Below, piece after piece: positions 5,975 through 13,051 of a stretch of 43,713 bases of DNA. The stretch covers positions 1 through 43,713 of the IMG/VR virus record IMGVR_UViG_3300036781_000437, one strand, 5' to 3'. The DNA comes from a virus. A program made the position numbers and the translations under genes. The notes beneath the pieces are model-generated. The model worked only from the letters and a program-made list of their open reading frames with translations. It was not told the DNA's origin and did no database searches. How positions within the stretch are numbered: the first letter of the stretch is position 1; each line of letters starts with the position of its first letter.

Positions 5975-7437
5975 CAGCGCGACCGGTCGAGCCGGTTCAC
6001 GTCGAGCCGCTCGGCCCGGCCGAGGCCGGTGTTGTGGACGCCGACGAGCGCCTTCGCGAGCGCGAGCCCGGTCGCCGCCCGGCTGGAGCCGAAGGCTCCG
6101 GCAATGTCCCGCGCCCGGGCGAGGATGAGCAGCGGCCCGGTCGCCTGGAGGAGATCCTGGAAGCGCGGGTCGCGTTCGCTGTCGACGATCTCCTCGTCGC
6201 CGAAGACGGCGTAGAAGCGGGCGAGCCCGCGGATCAGCTCGGCGTCGACCGACTTCTTGAGCCCGGCCCAGGTGCTGCCGATCACGCGCAGCGCAGGCGA
6301 GAGCGTGTCCTCCCGGTGGGGCGAGGGGAGGTCGTAGGCCCACTCCAGCGCGGCGACCGCGCCAACCTCGCCCCGCTCCGAGGCCGTCGCCGCCCTGATG
6401 CGCAGCCCGTGCGCCTCGACCAGCCGGTCGATCTCGACCGCCTTCTCCTCGCCCGAGAGCACGCGAGCCCGGAAGCCGTAGAAGGGGTGGACGCCCTTGC
6501 GGTGCTTGTTCACGCGGTAGAAGAAGCGGGCCTCGGCCGCCAGGTCCATCCCCTCGTAGATCGCGGCGTAGAGACGCTTCTTGCCGACGAGCTGGCAGGC
6601 CCGCCAACGCGTCTGCCCGTCGAGGATCGCGTAGCGCCCGCCCTCGCGCACGCTCACCTCGATCGTCCCGACGAGGCGCTCGTCGAAGTTGAGCACGATG
6701 TCGCGGATGAAGCGATCGCCCGGCGGCCGCTGGTAGCGGTCGTCGGCGAAGCAGGCCTCCAGCGCGATCAGCTCGACCACGAACGGCCACTCCTTGCCCG
6801 CCGGGAGCACGATCTCGCCGAGCGCCCCGCTCGTCTCGATCCCGCGGGCCTTGCGGGCAAGGTCGACGTAGAGCCCGAGCGGGTCGTCCTCGGCCGCGAA
6901 CTCGTTGGAGAGCTGCCAGAGCGCCTCGCGGCTCGCGTCCTTGACGCCGTTCCCGTCCATCACGTTGCGGATCGTGTGCACGGCCGACTCGGGCGTTGGG
7001 AAGACGCCGTTGGAGCTGGCGTGGAGGTAGCGGGCCAGGTCCCAGACGACGCCGGGCGTGTCGGCCCCGATCTTCTTCCACCACGGCTCCATCGCCGCCT
7101 TGAGCTCCAGCGCCTTGCGGCGCCGCTCGTTCGTGGCGACCCGGAGCGCCTCCCGCATCGCGACGATGCCGCGCTGGGAGCTCGGGCTCGGCTTGCTCTT
7201 GCGCTGGCCCTTCTCGCGCAGGACGCCGCTCGCCTGGAGCGCCGTCTCCATCCGCACGACCGCATCCGAGCGCCCCGTCCCGGTCAGGGTGAGGTTCTTG
7301 CCCTGGTACTGGACGAGCCGCCCCTCCGGGTCGAGCACGCGGAAGTGCCCGCCGCCGGTTCGCTCGATCGTGTAGCCGCGCCTCAAGCGCCGCTGCACGT
7401 CACCGAGGTGGCTCGGTAGTTCCTTCGCTGTTGCCAT
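5974..7437 (-). CDS. ParB/Srx-fold protein with HicA-like N-terminus
   Basis: A 487-residue protein. Residues 1-65 resemble the double-stranded-RNA-binding-like fold of HicA ('GYTIERTGGGHFRVLDPEGR', with the Gly-Gly-His seen in HicA toxins). Residues about 235-330 hold a ParB/sulfiredoxin-like domain: 'RYQRPPGDRFIRDIVLNFDE' then 'YAILDGQTRWRAC', the equivalent of the GxHR box, here GQTR. This is the layout of the phage family often called DUF6551 (recalled, not searched). ParB-fold proteins can be nucleases, CTPases or kinases. The rest is helical. ATG 7437 has the site GAGAGGCG. It sits with small genes downstream of the helicase operon. The function is not established from sequence. Confidence 0.7.
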   Translation of the reverse strand: MATAKELPSHLGDVQRRLRRGYTIERTGGGHFRVLDPEGRLVQYQGKNLTLTGTGRSDAVVRMETALQASGVLREKGQRKSKPSPSSQRGIVAMREALRVATNERRRKALELKAAMEPWWKKIGADTPGVVWDLARYLHASSNGVFPTPESAVHTIRNVMDGNGVKDASREALWQLSNEFAAEDDPLGLYVDLARKARGIETSGALGEIVLPAGKEWPFVVELIALEACFADDRYQRPPGDRFIRDIVLNFDERLVGTIEVSVREGGRYAILDGQTRWRACQLVGKKRLYAAIYEGMDLAAEARFFYRVNKHRKGVHPFYGFRARVLSGEEKAVEIDRLVEAHGLRIRAATASERGEVGAVAALEWAYDLPSPHREDTLSPALRVIGSTWAGLKKSVDAELIRGLARFYAVFGDEEIVDSERDPRFQDLLQATGPLLILARARDIAGAFGSSRAATGLALAKALVGVHNTGLGRAERLDVNRLDRSR

Positions 7438-7768
7438 GAGATTCGCCTCTCTCGTAGTGGTGACGACTCCCGCCTGCCTGCGGCAAGCGAGCAGGCCCCG
7501 AAGTCTGCCAGGTGAACCGGCCCTCCACCTCCCGCCCGCCTCCCATCCGCCGCCGCTCGCGGTAGGCCCGCTGGCGCTCCGTCCGGCAGCGGCGGCACTC
7601 GCGATGCCCGGTCGCCGGGTGGTAGTAGGTGTTCGCTCGCGTGAAGGCGTGGCCGTGCACGCACTCCGTCCGCAGCGCCCGCGAGCTCGAGGCGGCCCGG
7701 AGCGCCTCGCGCCGCTGGGCGAGCTCGGCCTCCGAGAGCGGCTCGCCCCGAGCTCGGCCCCAGGTCAT
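7400..7768 (-). CDS. HNH/zinc-finger-type small protein
   Basis: A 122-residue basic protein that starts at an ATG overlapping the previous stop by ATGA. The core 'TECVHGHAFTRANTYYHP' then 'GHRECRRCRTERQRAYRERR' matches the CxHGHxFTxxN...GxRxCRxCxxxR pattern of small phage zinc proteins. These are often annotated as HNH or homing-endonuclease-associated. The last 38 bases overlap the HicA/ParB gene. The tail after about residue 90 looks low-complexity and the true end may be functionally earlier. A DNA-binding or nuclease accessory role is inferred. Confidence 0.6.
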   Translation of the reverse strand: MTWGRARGEPLSEAELAQRREALRAASSSRALRTECVHGHAFTRANTYYHPATGHRECRRCRTERQRAYRERRRMGGGREVEGRFTWQTSGPARLPQAGGSRHHYERGESHGNSEGTTEPPR

Positions 7769-7998
7769 CGCCGCCGCCACTCGTCGGCCTCGGGGCAGGT
7801 GGAGAAGTGCGGCCGGTGGCGCAGCTCGTCCGGGTCGAAGCCGAGCACGAGCACGCGGAGCTCGCCATCGACGTCTTCGATCAGCGCGAGCGTGCCATCG
7901 TCGGCGGGCTCGGCGTCGACCGGCATCAGCTTCCCGGCGACCGTCCGCGCCCAGACGATCGCGGCGCCGCAGGAGCGACAAGCGGAGGCCGCGCTCAC
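7765..7998 (-). CDS. Actinophage-type zinc-ribbon protein
   Basis: A 77-residue protein with a GTG start in a GTGA overlap with the helicase stop. It has CRSCGAAIVWA at about 7-17, 'KLMPVDAEP' at about 23-31, and 'HFSTCPEADEWRRR' at the end. The pattern CxxCGAxIxWAxTxxGKxxPVDxxP...HFxTCPxADxWRRR is one I recall widely in actinophage proteins of unknown function. Four potential metal ligands (two Cys near the N-terminus, His and Cys at the C-terminus) suggest one zinc. It is immediately downstream of the helicase and co-translated with it. Confidence 0.65.
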   Translation of the reverse strand: MSAASACRSCGAAIVWARTVAGKLMPVDAEPADDGTLALIEDVDGELRVLVLGFDPDELRHRPHFSTCPEADEWRRR

Positions 7999-9308
7999 GG
8001 CTGCTCGTCCGGGCCGAAGAGTGGGTTGTTCGGATCGTGCCAACCCGACGCAGACCCACGCACACCCTCACCCTCCCCCCCTATAGGGGGGTCGGGAGGG
8101 TGTGCCACTGGCTCTGCTACGCCCGCGCCCTGGGGCACCCTGTCAGACCGTACCCCCCCAAGGGTGCCCGTGACCTCTGTAGCCATGCGGGTTTGCAGGT
8201 TTTCGCCGCCAGAGGCACCCTCGGGCACCCTCGCGATTTCGCCCTCCAAAGGGAGCCGTAGCGAGAATCTGTCAGACCGTCGGCTCTCGTTGACGATTTC
8301 GCCCCTTCCGACGGCCTCCCGCGTGACCTTCGCGAGCCGGTTGCGGGCACCCTGAACGTCGAACTTCACGTCGTCCAAGGAGGCCCGACTGCGCGTCGCG
8401 AGGTACTCCTTCACGCGCCCCAGGAGCTCCTCGTCGCCGACCACTTCGCGGGTCGCGTCGAGCGTCCGGCGCACGTAGCCGAGCGTCTCGACCTGCCACT
8501 CCAGGAGCACGGGCACGCCGAGCTCGTGCGGGTCGGCCGGGCGGGCCTTCTCCAACGTCACCTTGGTCGCCGGGTTCTGGCCGTCCTTCTCCAGGTGGAG
8601 CACGGTGTCGGGGTGCCGCGCCCAGTCGCCCGACACCATCCCGTTCTTGTTGGAGTGGTGCGCGGTGATGATCCCGAGGTCGTCCCAGAGGCCGAAGCCC
8701 CGGAGCATGTGCTTGAACTCCTCCGTCTCCTGCGGCGACCCGGCCCCGCTCGTACCGAGCGTGTGCAGCGGGTCGAGCGCGAGGTAGTCGGCGCCGAAGT
8801 CGCGGACGAAGGCGTGGGCGTGCTCGACGATCGAGGCGTCCCGGAAGGTGAACTCCCCCCACGGCGAGACGTAGATCGCGAGGTTGTCGAGCACGAGCTC
8901 CGAGTCGCCCGACCAGAGCTCGATCTTCTGCCGGAGCTTGTCCTGGAGCCCGCCGGGGATGCCCTCGTTGACGACGGCAACGACGCGCAGCGGCCGGGCC
9001 ACCGGGTAGAGCAGCCAGTCGAGCCCGGCGCAGGCGTGGAAGAGCAGGTCGACGAGGACGCTCGTCTTGCCCGAGCCCTCGCGGCCCCACGGCATCACCC
9101 AGCCGTAGCGCGGCAAGAGGTTCGTCCCATCGCGGGTCGAGCCCATCAGCGACTCGGCGGGCGGCAGCTCGCGGCGCAGGAACTCGCGCAGCGTCTCAAA
9201 CAGGATCGCCTCGAGCTCGTCCGTCGGCGGCGGCGGGGCGGTGCCGTTCGCCGCCAGCCCGCGGATCAGCGAGACGAGCTGCTCGACGGTGGGCTCCTCC
9301 TCGCTCAT
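7995..9308 (-). CDS. RepA-like AAA ATPase/helicase
   Basis: A 437-residue P-loop ATPase. Walker A is GREGSGKT at 75-82, Walker B hydrophobic-D at about 175-180 (YLALDP), and a sensor-like 'TAHHSNKNG' at about 212-220. This RecA-fold layout matches the RSF1010 RepA-type hexameric helicases (AAA_25) common in phage replication modules. Residues about 310-370 read as a winged-helix-type segment (SLDDVKFDVQGARNRLAKVT). The C-terminal 70 residues are Gly/Pro-rich and are encoded by DNA full of repeats. It likely acts at the phage origin as the replicative or initiator helicase. The gene is followed by two small zinc-protein genes in overlap. Confidence 0.8.
   Translation of the reverse strand: MSEEEPTVEQLVSLIRGLAANGTAPPPPTDELEAILFETLREFLRRELPPAESLMGSTRDGTNLLPRYGWVMPWGREGSGKTSVLVDLLFHACAGLDWLLYPVARPLRVVAVVNEGIPGGLQDKLRQKIELWSGDSELVLDNLAIYVSPWGEFTFRDASIVEHAHAFVRDFGADYLALDPLHTLGTSGAGSPQETEEFKHMLRGFGLWDDLGIITAHHSNKNGMVSGDWARHPDTVLHLEKDGQNPATKVTLEKARPADPHELGVPVLLEWQVETLGYVRRTLDATREVVGDEELLGRVKEYLATRSRASLDDVKFDVQGARNRLAKVTREAVGRGEIVNESRRSDRFSLRLPLEGEIARVPEGASGGENLQTRMATEVTGTLGGVRSDRVPQGAGVAEPVAHPPDPPIGGEGEGVRGSASGWHDPNNPLFGPDEQP
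8061..8104. repeat. 44-bp interrupted palindrome inside the helicase gene
   Basis: Outer arms CACACCCTC (8061-8069) and GAGGGTGTG (8096-8104) enclose an inner perfect stem CCCCCC-TATA-GGGGGG (8076-8091). The encoded segment is low-complexity (PPDPPIGGEGEGV), so protein constraint does not explain the symmetry. It lies next to the iteron-like repeats and could be a hairpin of the replication origin or an RNA control element. Confidence 0.7.
8133..8353. repeat. Iteron-like GGGCACCCT repeats
   Basis: GGGCACCCT occurs at 8133-8141, 8223-8231 and 8345-8353, inverted at 8161-8169, and as GAGGCACCCT at 8212-8221. Two further repeats are interleaved: CTGTCAGACCGT at 8140-8151 and 8269-8280, and CGATTTCGCCC at 8234-8244 and 8294-8304. 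All lie within the last third of the helicase gene. Repeats next to a RepA-like gene suggest an origin with initiator-binding sites; function is inferred. Confidence 0.6.
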
Positions 9309-9580
9309 GCGAGCGGGTTGTCCTCGTCCGCGGCCGGGACGGGGATCGTCAGCATGCGCTCGTAGGCCCGGCTCGACATGATCCCCATCGCCCGCTCGTA
9401 GTTCGCCTGCATCGCCCGGCGCCCGCTCGCCTCGGCCTGGTAGGCGTCGATCAGCTCGCCGACGTCGCGAGCAACGAGGCGACAGCGCCGGGCGTGCTCG
9501 GCGTTCGTCTCCTCGTAGCCGTCGGCCCAGGCCCACAGCTCGCGAGCTCGCGTGGCGATCGCCTCCAGGTCGGGCGCCAT
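9305..9580 (-). CDS. Hypothetical helical protein upstream of helicase
   Basis: A 91-residue, mostly helical protein (LEAIATRARELWAWADGYEE, then ARRCRLVARDVGELIDAYQA) whose stop overlaps the helicase start by ATGA. Tight coupling to the helicase suggests a replication accessory role such as a loader or regulator, but no motif supports a specific call. The start ATG is 3 bases after the stop of the directionality-factor gene. Confidence 0.55.
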   Translation of the reverse strand: MAPDLEAIATRARELWAWADGYEETNAEHARRCRLVARDVGELIDAYQAEASGRRAMQANYERAMGIMSSRAYERMLTIPVPAADEDNPLA

Positions 9581-9583
9581 CGG

Positions 9584-10804
9584 CTAGTAGCCCGGCGGGA
9601 ACTCGTTGTAGTGCGCCCTGGCGGCGGCCTCCTCCTCGGGAGAGGGCTCCGGCGGCGCCTGCGGCTCCGTGGAGGAGCTCGTGCGCTTCGCCAGGCCCGC
9701 CAGCCTGTCGAGGAGCTGGACGGCCTCCGGGCGGCTCAGGGACTCCCGCAGCGGACTCCAGTGGAGCACGAGCTCCGAGTCGTAGGCGCCGAGCTCCAGC
9801 ACGAGGTCCTCGCCCGCCTGGCCGCGCATCTTCGCGACGGCGTCGTAGAGGTGCCGCTTCTCGATCGCGCCGTTGTTGACGAGCTGGACGACGAGGATGT
9901 CGGCCTTCGTCTTCATCGCCTTGCTCGCCTTCGCGATCTGCGCGAGCTCGGGCGGCTCCGGCGGCGGCGGGGCGTCGGGCTCGGGCGGCTCGGGCTCGGG
10001 CGGCACATCGCCGCCCTCCACGTCGTCAGGCCCGAACGCCGCCGCCCGCCTGCCCTGTTGAGCCTGGGGCGGCGAGCCGACGGCGGTCAGGGCCTGCTCG
10101 ATCGTCGGACTGCGCCTGGCCGCGGGCACGAAGCCCGCCGGCGGAAGCGCCCGCGAGTCGTCGGGCTGCGCGGGCGCCGCCAGCGCCAGGTAGCCGACGC
10201 CGAGGTCGAGCGTCGGGACGACGAAGCGGACGACCTGGCCGTCCTTGACGCCGCGACGCTGGTCAAGTCGAAGCTTGCTCGGGACGAAGGAGGAGCCGCC
10301 GCGGGCCTCCATCAGCGCGAACATCGTCGGCAGCTCGTGCGCCGCGTTCGCCCCGCGCGTGATCAGGCGCCAGCCCAGGACGGTGTCCAGCTCGGGCAGA
10401 GCGACGACGAGCCTTGTGTACAGATCGCACTTGTCTTGCCCCTCCGCGTTGCAGATGCAAGGGCCTCCGGTCAGCTCCTCGTCGACACCGTCGCAGAGGC
10501 GCATCCGCTTGGTCGCGCCCTCCCAGAGCTCGTAAGTCTGCCGCAGGGAGTAGCTCGGCATCACGAGCACCGGCAGCTCCTCGGCCTCGGTGTAGAGCTG
10601 CCACTCCTCGCCCGTCGGCGACTGCCACTTGGACACGTCGCCGCCGTAGAGCGAGGCGGCCTGCTCGAGGAGCTGGCGCCGCGGCGATGTGAGCCGGAAG
10701 GCCTCCAGCTTGCGGCCGGGCGCCTTCGGCTGCTTCTCTCCTCCTGCGCGGATCGCGCCGACGATGGTCAGGCGGCGTTGGAGCATGATGATCGCTTCGG
10801 GCAC
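9584..10804 (-). CDS. phiC31 Gp3-like recombination directionality factor
   Basis: A 406-residue protein. The N-terminal half (about 10-220) matches the Gp3-like family. It shows 'LQRRLTIVGAIRAGG', 'FRLTSPRRQLLEQAASLYGG' with 'DVSKWQSPTGEEWQLYTE', a Cys cluster (RLCDG...GPCIC...DKC) and later 'SKLRLDQRRGVKDGQVVRFV'. In phiC31, Gp3 binds the serine integrase and switches it from integration to excision; this phage also encodes a large serine integrase at 17147. The C-terminal half is an acidic Pro-rich linker (about 255-290) and a helical domain, making it longer than Gp3 (about 244 residues). Start GTG 10804 has the site GAGAGGAGGCGATC. 10805-10898 upstream shows no gene. Confidence 0.75.
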   Translation of the reverse strand: MPEAIIMLQRRLTIVGAIRAGGEKQPKAPGRKLEAFRLTSPRRQLLEQAASLYGGDVSKWQSPTGEEWQLYTEAEELPVLVMPSYSLRQTYELWEGATKRMRLCDGVDEELTGGPCICNAEGQDKCDLYTRLVVALPELDTVLGWRLITRGANAAHELPTMFALMEARGGSSFVPSKLRLDQRRGVKDGQVVRFVVPTLDLGVGYLALAAPAQPDDSRALPPAGFVPAARRSPTIEQALTAVGSPPQAQQGRRAAAFGPDDVEGGDVPPEPEPPEPDAPPPPEPPELAQIAKASKAMKTKADILVVQLVNNGAIEKRHLYDAVAKMRGQAGEDLVLELGAYDSELVLHWSPLRESLSRPEAVQLLDRLAGLAKRTSSSTEPQAPPEPSPEEEAAARAHYNEFPPGY

Positions 10805-10898
10805 GATCGCCTCCTCTCGTAGTTGGGCGAACCGAGCCGAGCCCCGCTCTGCCATGACGAGCGCTGCCCAGCAAGACCCGGCTCTGGTACGCCCTGCT

Positions 10899-11402
10899 TC
10901 ACGTCGAACGTTCTGCCAGCGTCTCGACTGCGGCCGCGACGAGCTCGACAGCCCCGCGCAGCTCCTGGTACTGCTCGTACCGGGCCTGCCAGCCGAGGAG
11001 CTCGCGCTCGGCCCTCACGACGATCTGGTCGGCCAACTCGGGCGAGGCCCAGACGACCCGTTCGGACACGTACGCCCGCTCGGCCCTCCCTTGCCCTCGC
11101 AGGGTGACGTTGTGGAAGGCCCGCGTGCGCTGCTCGCCGCTCGCGGTGAAGCGGATGACGGCGATCGAGCGCAGGATGCCTCGGGCCTGCGCCAGTCGGT
11201 GCTCGTGGGCCGCCCTCGCATCGTCCCAGTCGAAGTAGCGGTGGAGCGGCGAGCGCGAGGACTGCGCCATCTTGACGATGGCCTCGGGGTCGATCGGCCC
11301 GTCGCGGAAGCGCTTGTCGAGGAGCTCCCCGATGCGCTGCGCCTCCTCGTCGGTGTGCAAACCCGAGACGCCCGCGACGACGCGGTACTCAGTCGAGCTC
11401 AC
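10899..11402 (-). CDS. Conserved phage hypothetical protein
   Basis: A 167-residue protein. GTG 11402 lies in a GTGA overlap with the upstream stop. The mid-region 'YFDWDDARAAHEHRLAQARG' then 'ILRSIAVIRF' resembles phage proteins usually found in recombination/replication gene blocks, without a defined function. The C-terminus is a long helix (ERELLGWQARYEQYQELRGA). The large in-frame extension upstream belongs to antisense of the neighbour and was rejected. It follows the 227-residue protein and probably works in the same complex or pathway; that is inference. Confidence 0.6.
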   Translation of the reverse strand: MSSTEYRVVAGVSGLHTDEEAQRIGELLDKRFRDGPIDPEAIVKMAQSSRSPLHRYFDWDDARAAHEHRLAQARGILRSIAVIRFTASGEQRTRAFHNVTLRGQGRAERAYVSERVVWASPELADQIVVRAERELLGWQARYEQYQELRGAVELVAAAVETLAERST

Positions 11403-12082
11403 GAGAGCTCCTCCACGCTCTTCACGCGAGCACGGCCGAAGCTCCCGGACTTGTTCTTCGGGGCGGACGGGCGCCATTCGCCGATGCCGCCGCAGAAGAG
11501 GCCGAGGTCCATGATCGCGACCACCTGCTCGAGCGAGACGGTGCGGGCGTTGAAGCTGACGAAGAGCTCGCACGACCAGTCGGTGAACTCGGGCCGGTAC
11601 ACGGGCTGGGTCGGGTTGCGGCCGATGTCGGTGCGCAGGACGACCCCGGAGAAGTCGAGCACCGGGTCGCGGTCGACGAAGAGCCAGCCGGTCGCCTTCG
11701 TCTTCGGGATGCGCTTGTCGTCGAGCTGCGACACGCCGTAGAGGAACGCGTGCTTGAACGCCGAGGCCGGGTGGAAGTACTTGCCCGGCTTCCAGTCGAT
11801 CAGCTCCTCCTTGCCGGGGACGATGTACGCGGCGGCAACCCACTCCTCGTCGGGCACGCGGGCCGTCTTCTGCTGCATCGCCTTGCCGGTCTGCTTGCCC
11901 TCGATCTGTGCGAGTGCCTTCTTCGACCACTGGTGCTGGATCAGCCCCGAGATGCCGACGATGTTGAGGATCGCCTGGCGCATCTCCAGCTCGGGGATCG
12001 CGATCTCGCGAATGTCTTCGACGACGGCGGGCTTCTCGGTCTTCGCCGCCGCCTTGGTCTTCGGTACTGCGGTCGTAGCCAT
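11399..12082 (-). CDS. Conserved phage protein, possible recombination partner
   Basis: A 227-residue protein with an Ala/Lys-rich leader (1-25) and a compact domain. Distinctive stretches are 'LIQHQWSKKALAQIEGKQTG', 'WKPGKYFHPASAFKHAFLYG', 'YRPEFTDWSCELFVSFNART' and 'GLFCGGIGEWRPSAPKNKSG'. The last part recalls a conserved phage family I know only as hypothetical, often encoded near exonuclease or recombinase genes. Start ATG is preceded by AGCAGGAGGAGCGTAACCAAC. It is separated from the exonuclease block by the pentamer tract. A strand-annealing or single-strand-binding partner of the exonuclease is a position-based guess only. Confidence 0.6.
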   Translation of the reverse strand: MATTAVPKTKAAAKTEKPAVVEDIREIAIPELEMRQAILNIVGISGLIQHQWSKKALAQIEGKQTGKAMQQKTARVPDEEWVAAAYIVPGKEELIDWKPGKYFHPASAFKHAFLYGVSQLDDKRIPKTKATGWLFVDRDPVLDFSGVVLRTDIGRNPTQPVYRPEFTDWSCELFVSFNARTVSLEQVVAIMDLGLFCGGIGEWRPSAPKNKSGSFGRARVKSVEELS

Positions 12083-12113
12083 GTTGGTTACGCTCCTCCT
12101 GCTAGTTGGGTGG

Positions 12114-12827
12114 TTACACGGGCGGGGCCGTTTGAGCGACCCCGCCCGAGCTTGTAGGTGCCTGCCGTGCCTCGCCCAGCCACGCGCCGCCTTGCGCTGC
12201 CGTGCCGCCCCTCACCGTGCCTGCCATGCCAAGCCCTGACCGGCTCCGCGGTGGGTTGCCGCGTCGTGTGCTGCCCTGTCGAGTCGTGCCGTGCCCGCCT
12301 TGCCTTGCCGGGCTCTGTCGAGCCCGGAGCGGAAGCGCCATGCCGAGCCCGCCGTGCCGAGTCTCGCCAAGCCAAGCCTTGCCCCGCCACGCCGTACCCT
12401 GCCCAGCCTTGCCCGCCCAGTCTTGCCATGCCGCACCCAGCCACGCCCGGCCGCACCACGCCAGGCCCGACCGCGACCTGACCGGCGGTGCCCCGCCCTG
12501 ACGGGCCTTGCGCGTCCATGCCCGCCGTTCCAAGCCGAACCGCGCCCGGACACGCCGTGCCGAGTCGCGCCACGCCACGCCGGACTCTGCCGCGCCTGGA
12601 GTCGCCATGCCCGCCTTGCCTCGCCTGGCTGCGCCAAGCCAAGCCGCGCCCGGAGACGCCGTGCCGAGCCCTGACGCGCCCGCCCTGCTTCGCCGCGCCG
12701 AGCTCTGTCCCGCTGGGGCGTGCTCTGACACGCCTGGAAATGCCGTGCCCGCCTCGCTGTGCAGTGATACGCCCTGCCCAACCCGGGCACGCCCGGACGA
12801 GCCGGGACTAGCCTTGCCTGGCGTCAC
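12114..12827 (-). CDS. Low-complexity open frame across the pentamer tract
   Basis: A 237-codon frame that starts at GTG 12827 in a GTGA overlap with the upstream stop, the same coupling used by real genes here, and ends 31 bases before the next gene start. The predicted product is Ala/Gly/Arg/Trp-rich with a five-residue rhythm (examples: AWCGRAWLGAAWQDW, GTAWRGKAW). Because the DNA repeats every 5 bp, all three leftward frames are open over most of the tract and give similar peptides, so an open frame alone is weak evidence. It could be a true repetitive protein or a chance opening across a non-coding element. Confidence 0.25.
   Translation of the reverse strand: MTPGKASPGSSGRARVGQGVSLHSEAGTAFPGVSEHAPAGQSSARRSRAGASGLGTASPGAAWLGAARRGKAGMATPGAAESGVAWRDSARRVRARFGLERRAWTRKARQGGAPPVRSRSGLAWCGRAWLGAAWQDWAGKAGQGTAWRGKAWLGETRHGGLGMALPLRARQSPARQGGHGTTRQGSTRRGNPPRSRSGLGMAGTVRGGTAAQGGAWLGEARQAPTSSGGVAQTAPPV
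12119..12148 (-). terminator. GC-rich hairpin at the downstream end of the tract
   Basis: CGGGCGGGG (12119-12127) pairs perfectly with CCCCGCCCG (12140-12148) around a 12-base loop. It lies where leftward transcripts leave the pentamer tract, 37 bases before the next ATG. There is no U-run beyond GTGTAACC. It may be a terminator or attenuator, or a 3' end for a tract-encoded RNA. Confidence 0.5.
12161..12815. repeat. Degenerate pentanucleotide tract (GGCNN on -, NNGCC on +)
   Basis: About 650 bp can be read largely as 5-bp units ending GCC on +. In 12366-12415, nine of ten consecutive units begin GCC. Typical runs are GCCAA-GCCAA-GCCTT and GCCAC-GCCGT. Longer blocks recur, such as CGCCGTGCCGAG (12350, 12554, 12657 areas) and ATGCCCGCC (12528 and 12607 areas), so the tract grew by duplication of larger pieces as well. 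An internal perfect hairpin CCGGGCTC-tgtc-GAGCCCGG is at 12308-12327. It lies between two leftward recombination-region genes. Function unknown. Confidence 0.8.
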
Positions 12828-13051
12828 AGCATCGCCTCCTGTCCGAGGAGCCCGGCCTTCGCCGAGCTCACGCAGGCTGCGTGCGCGAACTCAGGCCGCG
12901 TCTCGCGTAGGCGAATGTCCGAGCCGCCGTGCTTGCCCGAGGCCCGGACGCCCGCGATGTGCTGCCAGCCGACAACGCGCTGCCAGGTGGACGAGGCGAG
13001 CGGGTTGACGGGCTCGCCGCAGAAGGGGCACGTCGCCTCGACCCCGGCCAT
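12824..13051 (-). CDS. Small zinc-binding phage protein
   Basis: A 75-residue protein from ATG 13051 (a GTG at 13054 is also possible). It begins with a zinc knuckle, CPFCGEPVNP at about 8-17. Then come 'TWQRVVGWQHIAG', 'GGSDIRLRE' and 'FAHAACVSS', so two Cys, one His and one Cys could bind zinc. The pattern CxxCGxPV...WxRVxGWE...GG...I.LRE...AHxxC is one I recall in many actinophage hypothetical proteins, often in recombination blocks. It overlaps the upstream stop and its own stop overlaps the GTG of the tract frame. Confidence 0.65.
   Translation of the reverse strand: MAGVEATCPFCGEPVNPLASSTWQRVVGWQHIAGVRASGKHGGSDIRLRETRPEFAHAACVSSAKAGLLGQEAML

Noticed and set aside
12212-12790. A third leftward frame and several rightward frames open across the pentamer tract
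   Set aside because: A five-base repeat without stop-forming units opens all frames; only the frame with a coupled GTG start was kept, at low confidence.
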